Below, piece after piece: positions 14,803-20,108 of a DNA stretch of 20,522 bases (position 1 is its first letter; each line of letters opens with the position of its first letter). Source of the stretch: RGIG5579 sp045602025 (GTDB taxonomy: Bacteria > Bacillota > Clostridia > Oscillospirales > SIG627); contig JAZSAT010000040.1 in assembly GCA_045602025.1 (NCBI GenBank), positions 1 to 20,522 of the forward strand. Reading direction: 5' to 3'. The notes beneath the pieces are model-generated. The model searched no databases, had not been told where the DNA came from, and worked only from the letters and a program-made list of their open reading frames with translations. The position numbers and the translations under genes are program-made.

Positions 14803-15843
14803 TTATCTTGCATAGTAAATATCATCACCGGGGAGGGAGCCGCCTACGCTTTGAGGATTGGCTTCAAAAAGGATCTGGAGGCATTTGGAAACGGCACTTG
14901 TCATTTCTTTTCCTTCAAGGAAAGTGATGTTGGCACCGGGAATCGCTTTCTTTGCAAGGGGTGCCTTGGGAATAATACCCGCCTCTACAACAAGCTCTGC
15001 ACCCTTTTCCAGGTCAGTGTTTACTGTCTTTTGGCTGGCATTGTAATCGTCAAGAAAATCTTTAACAAGAGCAGGATGCTCTTCGACAAAGGCGCGTCTT
15101 GCAACAAATACGCCCTGTACAAGAGTGTTTCCTTCTCCGGCTACCTTGTCCCATTCCTCGGTCATATCAAGGCAGATACGGAAAGAGGTGTTCTGAGAAA
15201 GAAAAGCGGATATCTTGGGCTCAGGGAGCATGCCGATGGCACCGGGGGTATTTGCAAGCTTTGCGGCAACCTCGTCACCGCCGGGAAGGAACTCAAGGGT
15301 TACATCCTTATCGGGATCAATGCCGTTTTCCTTCAATACATAACGGAGAACATATTCGGGGGTAGAGCCGGGGTTGGGGGCATAAATGGTCTTGCCTTTC
15401 AGGTCTGCTACGCTCTTTACTGTTTCGCCGTTTTCGGTAATGTAAAGCACGCCCAAGGTATTGGCACAAAGAACCACAATGTTGCCGTTGGTCTTCTTGT
15501 AAAGAGTGGAGGCAAGGTTAATGGGTACCGCGGCAATGTCACACTGGTTTCCTGCAATGGGAGCAACCACCTGATCGGGAGAGGAAACAAGGCTTGCTTC
15601 ATAGTCGCATTTGTTGCCGCTGCCTTCTTTATCGTTGTGCAGAAGCTCGGCAAGACCCATACCGGTAGGACCGGTCATGGCAAGAAGACGCACGGTAGTG
15701 TTATCCTTTACTTCTTCTTCCTGGGTAGCAAGGGTATTTGTTTCGTTGGTAAGGGGTTCCTTTACATCTTCTTTTTCAGTAGCGCAGGAAGCGAGACTGA
15801 GAAGCAAAATCAGTGATAATGTGAGTGCAATGAGTTTTTTCAT
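14803..15843 (-). CDS. ABC transporter substrate-binding lipoprotein
   Basis: This 346-residue protein has a lipoprotein signal: MKK, a hydrophobic stretch, and the lipobox LASC with Cys at residue 20. An acidic, Thr-rich linker follows, then a periplasmic-binding fold of the SsuA/TauA/NMT1 type (VRLLAMTGPTGMGLAELL, DIAAVPINLASTLYKK, VADLKGKTIYAPNPGSTPEYVLR, GMLPEPKISAFL). The LKGKTI block with the following Gly/Ser-rich loop is common in importers of sulfonates, nitrate-like anions, thiamine precursors and similar small molecules. The substrate cannot be told from sequence. It is anchored on the outer face of the membrane. AAAGGA precedes the ATG, and the regulator gene ends 18 bases upstream. 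Confidence 0.93.
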   Translation of the reverse strand: MKKLIALTLSLILLLSLASCATEKEDVKEPLTNETNTLATQEEEVKDNTTVRLLAMTGPTGMGLAELLHNDKEGSGNKCDYEASLVSSPDQVVAPIAGNQCDIAAVPINLASTLYKKTNGNIVVLCANTLGVLYITENGETVKSVADLKGKTIYAPNPGSTPEYVLRYVLKENGIDPDKDVTLEFLPGGDEVAAKLANTPGAIGMLPEPKISAFLSQNTSFRICLDMTEEWDKVAGEGNTLVQGVFVARRAFVEEHPALVKDFLDDYNASQKTVNTDLEKGAELVVEAGIIPKAPLAKKAIPGANITFLEGKEMTSAVSKCLQILFEANPQSVGGSLPGDDIYYAR

Positions 15844-15861
15844 TTTTAAATTCCTTTCGTT

Positions 15862-16521
15862 TTAAAAATATAGTTCCAGAGCATCGGGCTCTGTAATTTG
15901 AATGGTTTTTCTGTCCCGCTTGATCACACCGTCCGCTTCCATCTTTTCGATGGCACGGTACAGGCTTGCTCTGCCTAAATTCAGATCCTTTGCAAGCTGG
16001 GTAAGGGAGGTTTTAATATCAAACAAGCCGTCATCCGATGCATTTTGCGCAAAATATAGGGCAAGCTTTCCTTCGGCACTGCCTACGGTAAAGGAACGGA
16101 TCTTTCGGTTGAGAAAGCAAATGCGGTCCGTGAGAAAGCGGATCAGGTTTTTTCGTATGATTTTATCCTCCCACAAGGGCTCGGTTTTTTCTTCGTCGAT
16201 AAAAAGAATCTCGGCTTTTGTTTTGGCGCGGATACAGGTTTCGGCACCGCAGCTTCCGAAAAGAACCGATACCCCAAACAAATTTCCTTCTCCCAAGTGA
16301 TTGAGAGGAGTTCCGTTTTCCACTGCAGAAAGGACCGCGAGGCTTCCTTTCAGGATTACACCGATCCTGCCGCCTTCTTCATTTTTGGTAACGATCTCTT
16401 CTCCCGAAGAAAAACACTCTTTGTATGAGCAGGTCTTTTCAAGAAGTTCTTCGAGCCTTTCCGGATCACTTCCTCGAAACAGGGGACATTTTTCTGAAAG
16501 CAACAAATGTGTTTTATTCAT
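15862..16521 (-). CDS. Crp/Fnr family transcriptional regulator
   Basis: This 219-residue protein has an N-terminal cyclic-nucleotide-binding-type barrel (GEEIVTKNEEGGRIGVILKGSLAVL, then LGEGNLFGVSVLFG), a dimer helix, and a C-terminal helix-turn-helix (SLTQLAKDLNLGRASLYRAIEKMEADGVI). The sensor domain lacks the RxS-type phosphate-binding motif of cAMP-binding CRP. It instead has C12, C31-x4-C36 and C91-x4-C96, with one more Cys at 135, so a metal, Fe-S or thiol sensor is possible. It is the first gene of the operon for the importer and probably controls it and itself. GAGG precedes the ATG, the promoter is at 16555-16583, and operator-like repeats lie upstream. Confidence 0.92.
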   Translation of the reverse strand: MNKTHLLLSEKCPLFRGSDPERLEELLEKTCSYKECFSSGEEIVTKNEEGGRIGVILKGSLAVLSAVENGTPLNHLGEGNLFGVSVLFGSCGAETCIRAKTKAEILFIDEEKTEPLWEDKIIRKNLIRFLTDRICFLNRKIRSFTVGSAEGKLALYFAQNASDDGLFDIKTSLTQLAKDLNLGRASLYRAIEKMEADGVIKRDRKTIQITEPDALELYF

Positions 16522-16542
16522 AAAAACCTCAAAACTGTCTCA

Positions 16543-16553
16543 TTTGATACAAA
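16543..16553. promoter_or_regulatory. Operator-like dyad near the regulator gene start point
   Basis: TTTGATACAAA is a dyad TTTG-N3-CAAA overlapping the predicted transcription start of the regulator operon. It resembles the two TTTGTTCAAAAA copies farther upstream. The tract is AT-rich, so chance is possible. Confidence 0.35.
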
Positions 16554-16554
16554 A

Positions 16555-16583
16555 ATAGTAACACAGATTGTTGCCTTTGTCAA
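16555..16583 (-). promoter_or_regulatory. Promoter of the regulator/ABC importer operon
   Basis: Reading the minus strand: TTGACA (16578-16583), a 17-base spacer, TACTAT (16555-16560), a strong sigma-A promoter about 34 bases from the start codon. Confidence 0.85.
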
Positions 16584-16595
16584 TTTATTTTTTAC

Positions 16596-16630
16596 TTTGT
16601 TCAAAAATATATAAATATTTGTTCAAAAAA
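16596..16630. repeat. Two direct repeats TTTGTTCAAAAA, 22 bases apart
   Basis: Identical copies at 16596-16607 and 16618-16629 each contain the dyad TTTG-TT-CAAA. The 22-base spacing is about two helical turns, as expected for paired regulator dimers on one face of DNA. They lie between the promoters of the Crp/Fnr-like operon and divergent pgi. Confidence 0.6.
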
Positions 16631-16671
16631 TAACAAAATTCCCTTGTTTTTTCAAAAAAAGAAGTGTATCA

Positions 16672-16677
16672 TATAAT
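16672..16677 (+). promoter_or_regulatory. -10 box of the pgi promoter
   Basis: TATAAT is a perfect -10 about 49 bases before the pgi ATG. No convincing -35 box is seen at 16-18 bases (TTTCAA at 16650-16655 is the best). A weak -35 next to operator-like repeats would fit an activated promoter. Confidence 0.55.
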
Positions 16678-16725
16678 TGGTAATTGCAGATATAAAAAAT
16701 CTATCTGTAAAAGAAGGAGAAAAAA

Positions 16726-18039
16726 ATGAGTATTCGAATCAGTACAGAATTTGCAAAGCCTTTTTACAAAAATGAGGAATTTTCTTCTTTGATTCCCGAA
16801 GCTGAAAAGGCACTTGAAACAGTAAAAACAAATCATAAGGAAGGAAACGGCCCTCTCGGTTGGTTCAGCCTTCCCGAAGATTTTGATAAGGAAGAATTTG
16901 AGAGGATCAAGGTTTGCGCAGCAGATATTCGCAAAAAGTGCGATGTATTTGTTGTTATCGGCATCGGCGGATCCTACCTGGGTGCCCGTGCTGCCATTGA
17001 ATTTCTTCAGGGTAATTTCCATAATTCCTTGAGAAAGAACGGTCCTGAGATCTATTTTGCCGGCACCAGCGTTGACGGTGATTACCTTGCTGATCTTTTA
17101 AAGGTCTGCGAAGGAAAAGAGATCTGCATCAATGTTATTTCCAAATCCGGTACCACCACCGAGCCTGCCATCGCTTTCCGTGTGTTCCGTGAACTCATTG
17201 AGAAAAAGTATGGCAAAGAAGAGGCGAAAAACAGAATTTATGTTACGACCGATAAGAACATCAAGCCCGGTACTCTGAAGGAGTTTGCCACAGCAGAAGG
17301 GTATGAGAGCTTTGTGGTTCCCGGCAATATCGGCGGCAGATATTCCGTTCTTACGGCAGTAGGTCTTCTTCCCATCGCTGTCAGCGGTGCAGATCTGGAT
17401 GCTATGATGGCAGGTGCTCTTGAAGCCAAGAAGGAATTTTCCGCTCCGAGGATCGAAGATAATATCTGTATGCAGTACGCTGCTTTGAGAAATCTTTTCT
17501 ACCGCGGCGGCAAGAAGTTTGAAATGTATGCTTCCTATACTCCTGCCATGGAGCTCGTGGGCGAGTGGCTCAAGCAGCTTTACGGCGAGTCTGAAGGAAA
17601 AGACGGCAAAGGCCTTTTCCCCGTTTCTGCCATTTACTCCCGCGACCTTCACTCTCTCGGTCAGTATGTGCAGGAAGGGGAGAGAACCATGTTCGAAACC
17701 ATTTTGAACATTGAAAACCCCAATAACGATTTTCCCGTTCCGCTGTCTGACAATGATGTGGACGGCCTTGGTTATCTGGAAGGCAGAAATATGGACTTTG
17801 TCAATAAGAATGCATTCCGCGGAACCGCACTTGCCCATCAGGACGGCGGTGTTCCCACCCTTGTTATTTCACTTGACAAGGCAGACGAAAAGAATTTCGG
17901 TTATATGGTCTACTTCTTTGAGCTTGGCTGTGCGATCAGCGGCTATATGCTCGGGGTCAATCCCTTTGATCAGCCCGGTGTAGAGGCATATAAGAAGAAT
18001 ATGTTCCGTCTTTTGGGTAAACCCGGTTATACAAAATAA
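16726..18039 (+). CDS. pgi: Glucose-6-phosphate isomerase
   Basis: This 437-residue protein has the length of the Firmicute-type enzyme. It interconverts glucose 6-phosphate and fructose 6-phosphate in glycolysis. Visible blocks are the first SIS motif VVIGIGGSYLGARA, ISKSGTTTEPAIAFR (second SIS block), PGNIGGRYSVLTAVGLLP (the first PGI signature), GEWLKQLYGESEGKDGKGLFP and QYVQEGERTMFET. The second PGI signature region near the C-terminus is also present (YFFELGCAISGYMLGVNPFDQPGVEAYK). AAGGAG lies 8 bases before ATG. The gene is divergent from the Crp/Fnr-regulated importer, and the repeats between them could affect both. No convincing terminator is seen after the stop. Confidence 0.97.
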   Translation: MSIRISTEFAKPFYKNEEFSSLIPEAEKALETVKTNHKEGNGPLGWFSLPEDFDKEEFERIKVCAADIRKKCDVFVVIGIGGSYLGARAAIEFLQGNFHNSLRKNGPEIYFAGTSVDGDYLADLLKVCEGKEICINVISKSGTTTEPAIAFRVFRELIEKKYGKEEAKNRIYVTTDKNIKPGTLKEFATAEGYESFVVPGNIGGRYSVLTAVGLLPIAVSGADLDAMMAGALEAKKEFSAPRIEDNICMQYAALRNLFYRGGKKFEMYASYTPAMELVGEWLKQLYGESEGKDGKGLFPVSAIYSRDLHSLGQYVQEGERTMFETILNIENPNNDFPVPLSDNDVDGLGYLEGRNMDFVNKNAFRGTALAHQDGGVPTLVISLDKADEKNFGYMVYFFELGCAISGYMLGVNPFDQPGVEAYKKNMFRLLGKPGYTK

Positions 18040-18111
18040 TAGAAATTTTTCTCTGTCCCTTGTAAGAATTTCACGAAAAGAATTTTTTTCGTAAAAATGC
18101 AAAAAATCCTC

Positions 18112-18140
18112 TTGCAAGATCAGTCAAAATATGGTAATCT
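18112..18140 (+). promoter_or_regulatory. Promoter of the P-loop protein-prmA unit
   Basis: TTGCAA (18112-18117), a 17-base spacer ending in TGG, and TAATCT (18135-18140): moderate hexamers helped by an extended -10 (TGn). Confidence 0.6.
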
Positions 18141-18153
18141 ATCTTTACAGAAT

Positions 18154-18172
18154 CAATTCCGAAAAGGAATTG
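18154..18172 (+). promoter_or_regulatory. Small hairpin abutting the ribosome site
   Basis: CAATTCC, loop GAAAA and GGAATTG form a perfect 7-bp stem that ends where the ribosome site GGAAAGGA (18172-18179) begins. It could influence translation initiation of the P-loop protein. There is no T run, so it is not a terminator. Confidence 0.45.
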
Positions 18173-18191
18173 GAAAGGAATGGTTTTTGAT

Positions 18192-18602
18192 ATGTTGAAA
18201 TTGATTGTAGGTCTGAAGGGCAGTGGCAAAACAAAGCAGTTGATCGAGCTTGCGAACAAAGCAGTGGAGGTTTCTCCCGGTCACGTTGTTTGTGTTGAAA
18301 AGTCCAACAAACTTATTTTTGATGTAAATCACAAGGTTCGTCTGGTTGATACCGAGGCGTACACCGTTGCAGGAGCAAACGAGCTTTACGGTCTGGTTGC
18401 AGGTATTCTTGCTACTAACTACGATGTAAAGGATCTGTTTATTGACTCCGCTTTGAAGATCTGCGGCGATGATATTGCTGCTTGGACCGAGTTTATGGCA
18501 AGACTTGAAAAGCTTTGCGCAAAGTACGAGGTTCAGTGCGTTTGCACCTCTTCCATTGATCATGCAGATCTGCCCAAGGCTTTGGAGCAGTACGTATTCT
18601 AA
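18192..18602 (+). CDS. Small P-loop ATP-binding protein, conserved in Clostridia, function unknown
   Basis: This 136-residue protein starts MLKLIVGLKGSGKTKQLIEL, with Walker A GLKGSGKT at the very N-terminus, and has a Walker B-like strand DLFIDSALKI in the second half. The rest is short alpha/beta sequence ending CVCTSSIDHADLPKALEQYVF. Proteins of this kind in Clostridia are often loosely labelled twitching motility protein PilT, but no PilT-specific domains are present. No function is established. I prefer ATG 18192 (AAAGGA 12 bases upstream, natural P-loop N-terminus) to the in-frame ATG at 18180, which directly abuts the ribosome site. Its stop overlaps the prmA start (TAATG), so translation is coupled. 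Confidence 0.8.
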   Translation: MLKLIVGLKGSGKTKQLIELANKAVEVSPGHVVCVEKSNKLIFDVNHKVRLVDTEAYTVAGANELYGLVAGILATNYDVKDLFIDSALKICGDDIAAWTEFMARLEKLCAKYEVQCVCTSSIDHADLPKALEQYVF

Positions 18603-19549
18603 TGGATTATATTGAGCTTACATTCAAGCTCCCACGGGAAAAGGTCGATCTTGTATCGACCTTTCTTGTTGCAGGGGGCTATGATACCTTCGAAGTTTGC
18701 GACCTTTCGGATATTGTGGAAAATGCAGGCGCAATGTTTTCCGATTATATCGAGGATGAGCTTCTTGAAAACAAAAACGCACCTCCCGCCATTAAATTCT
18801 ATATGGAAAAGGAGGAAAGAAGCCGCGCAGAAGAAATTCGCGATTTTCTCCTCGGTGTTTGTAAGACCCTTGGTATGGAGGATATCACTGCAGAGATCAC
18901 TCTTGTGGAAAACAGCGATTGGGATACCCGCTGGAAGCAGTATTTCTATCCTTTCCCCGTAGGTGAAAAGCTTTTCATTCTTCCTTCTTGGGAGGAGGTT
19001 CCCACTGAAGCTGCAGGAAGAGAGATCATCCGTATTGATCCCGCCGCTGCTTTTGGTAGCGGAACCCATGCCACCACCCGCCTTTGTCTGGAGGCGATGG
19101 AGGCGAATTTAAAAGAAAACGACCGTGTTTTGGATATGGGCTGCGGCTCAGGCATTCTCGGTATCGGTGCTATGAAGCTCGGTGCAAGGGATTTGGTCGC
19201 GGTGGATATCGACGAAGCTGCTGTCCGTACCTCGGAAGAAAATTTTGAGAAAAATGATATTTCCCTTGAAAAGGTATCCTTGATCTGCGGAAATGTTTTA
19301 ACAGAAAAAGATAAGCTGTCCGCGATGGGCAAAGGATTCGATGTGATCTGCGCCAATATCGTGGCACAGATCATCAAGGATATGGCACCCCTTCTTCTTG
19401 ATGCATTGAAGGAGGGCGGAATTCTTTTGGCTTCCGGTATTCTCGAAGCAAGGGAAGAGGAAGTAAAGAATGCCCTTTTGGAAGCAGGCTTTCGCTGCCT
19501 TGAAAGTCACCGCTCGGATGGTTGGGTCTGCCTTGAAATGACAAAATAA
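18602..19549 (+). CDS. prmA: Ribosomal protein L11 methyltransferase PrmA
   Basis: This 315-residue protein has an N-terminal substrate-recognition domain (about residues 1-110, MDYIELTFKLPREKVDLVSTFLVAGG) that binds L11, and a Rossmann methyltransferase domain. That domain has DPAAAFGSGTHATT just before it, the SAM-binding motif I LDMGCGSGILGIGAMKLGA, the acidic end of strand 2 in AVDIDEAA, and ANIVAQI at the motif IV position. It trimethylates ribosomal protein L11. The length is normal. The ATG overlaps the TAA of the upstream P-loop protein by one base, and the nearest ribosome site (GGAG) is about 13 bases away, so initiation is probably by coupling. The following gap holds unusual palindromes rather than a simple terminator. 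Confidence 0.96.
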   Translation: MDYIELTFKLPREKVDLVSTFLVAGGYDTFEVCDLSDIVENAGAMFSDYIEDELLENKNAPPAIKFYMEKEERSRAEEIRDFLLGVCKTLGMEDITAEITLVENSDWDTRWKQYFYPFPVGEKLFILPSWEEVPTEAAGREIIRIDPAAAFGSGTHATTRLCLEAMEANLKENDRVLDMGCGSGILGIGAMKLGARDLVAVDIDEAAVRTSEENFEKNDISLEKVSLICGNVLTEKDKLSAMGKGFDVICANIVAQIIKDMAPLLLDALKEGGILLASGILEAREEEVKNALLEAGFRCLESHRSDGWVCLEMTK

Positions 19550-19563
19550 AAAAAGCCGACTTT

Positions 19564-19591
19564 GAGGCACCCTCCGTAAGGAAGGTGCCTC
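19564..19591 (+). repeat. GC-rich hairpin with GTAA loop
   Basis: GAGGCACC-C-TCC (19564-19575), loop GTAA and GGA-A-GGTGCCTC (19580-19591) form 8 bp, one mismatch and 3 bp. No T run follows. It abuts the repeat cluster and shares its first C. Confidence 0.8.
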
Positions 19592-19769
19592 AGTTATATT
19601 CGCCTGACGGCGAGTGATATTGCTTTGCAGTGATATTAGCTGACGCTAGTGATATTGCCCTTTGGGCAGTTTAAAGGGCGAATATAATATAACTGAAACC
19701 GTTAGGTTTCAATATCACTTTTGCATTTAGGCAAAAATATCACTGCAAACTTTTAGTTTGCAATATCAC
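19591..19769. repeat. Nested palindromic repeat cluster with GTGATATT/AATATCAC spacers
   Basis: The left half has GTGATATT at 19614-19621, 19630-19637 and 19649-19656. These alternate with small hairpins TCGCC-TGAC-GGCGA, TGC-TTT-GCA, TAGC-TGAC-GCTA and TGCCC-TTT-GGGCA. The right half has the reverse complement AATATCAC at 19711-19718, 19736-19743 and 19762-19769. These alternate with GAAACC-GTTA-GGTTTC, TTTTGC-ATTTAG-GCAAAA and TGCAAAC-TTTTA-GTTTGCA. In the middle, GGCGAATATAATATAACTG (19677-19695) pairs with CAGTTATATTCGCC (19591-19604) apart from a 5-base ATATT insertion. The cluster can fold as a row of hairpins or as one branched structure. There is no ORF. The family is not one I can name. 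Confidence 0.85.
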
Positions 19770-19783
19770 TTTATCCGCCGAAA

Positions 19784-19819
19784 AAGAAAGATTATTTTTT
19801 TGGCAAGTTTATCTTTCTT
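19784..19819. repeat. 9-bp inverted repeat with 18-base loop
   Basis: AAGAAAGAT (19784-19792) and ATCTTTCTT (19811-19819) pair perfectly around a T-rich loop. Function unknown. It is part of the palindrome-rich gap. Confidence 0.6.
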
Positions 19820-19838
19820 AAAGTATGTAACCCACTAT

Positions 19839-19868
19839 GACACTTTCGCCAACTGAAAGTGTCTTTTT
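19839..19868 (+). terminator. Intrinsic terminator in the prmA-rplM gap
   Basis: GACACTTTC (19839-19847), a 7-base loop and GAAAGTGTC (19855-19863) are followed by TTTTT. It is a good plus-strand terminator 290 bases after prmA. Confidence 0.75.
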
Positions 19869-19880
19869 CCTTATATAGAA

Positions 19881-19927
19881 AAACGGAGACAACTTCTTTA
19901 CGAAGTGTCTCCGTTTGTCGGCTTTTT
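19881..19927 (+). terminator. Long hairpin, possible second terminator before rplM
   Basis: AAACGGAGACAACTTC (19881-19896), loop TTTAC and GAAGTGTCTCCGTTT (19902-19916) form a 15-bp stem with one bulged A. GTCGGC and a T run follow. The distance of the T run from the stem weakens the call. The T run belongs to the right arm of the outer inverted repeat. Confidence 0.6.
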
Positions 19928-19967
19928 CTTTCTTTGAAATTGTAAATAATATGTAACGGCGATTATG

Positions 19968-20003
19968 AAAAAACGAGCAAAAGCGAGAAAACGGGAGAAA
20001 AAA
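19968..20003. other. Phased A-tracts upstream of the rplM promoter
   Basis: Four A runs centred near 19970, 19980, 19990 and 20000 are spaced 9-11 bases apart and separated by CGAG/CGGGAG. Helically phased A-tracts bend DNA. They end about 42 bases before the -35 box. Confidence 0.5.
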
Positions 20004-20045
20004 CGAGATAAGGATATAAATTTTAATTTTCTTTCCCAAAAAGCC

Positions 20046-20074
20046 TTGACATCCCACTTTCAAAAGGATATAAT
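20046..20074 (+). promoter_or_regulatory. Consensus promoter of rplM
   Basis: TTGACA (20046-20051), a 17-base spacer and TATAAT (20069-20074), all consensus. The start, near 20081, leaves a leader of under 30 bases, too short for an L13-type autoregulatory leader. Confidence 0.92.
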
Positions 20075-20108
20075 ACATGAGCAAATTAAATTTTTTGGAG
20101 GAAATGCA

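Larger units (their letters stand above)
19550..19927. repeat. 11-bp inverted repeat flanking the palindrome-rich gap
   Basis: AAAAAGCCGAC (19550-19560), immediately after the prmA stop, is the perfect reverse complement of GTCGGCTTTTT (19917-19927). The arms have the A-run/GC/T-run layout of the compact terminators elsewhere in this window but are 356 bases apart. They could be a terminator split by an insertion, element ends, or a long-range stem. Confidence 0.6.

Noticed and set aside
14710..15816. 368-codon plus-strand ORF opposite the substrate-binding protein gene
   Set aside because: It is antisense to a clear lipoprotein gene in a coupled operon. The translated sequence has no recognisable family pattern.
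18041..18092. Terminator after pgi (GAAATT/AATTTC and ACGAAAA/TTTTCGT pairings)
   Set aside because: The stems are short and AT-rich with no T run after them. Readthrough into the next unit cannot be excluded.
19591..19769. CRISPR array
   Set aside because: The repeated units are only 8 bases, the intervening sequences are short palindromes rather than unique spacers of about 30 bases, orientation flips at the centre, and no cas genes are nearby.
19550..20108. Insertion sequence with transposase
   Set aside because: No plausible ORF or transposase fragment is present in the gap. Any mobile origin would have to be non-autonomous.
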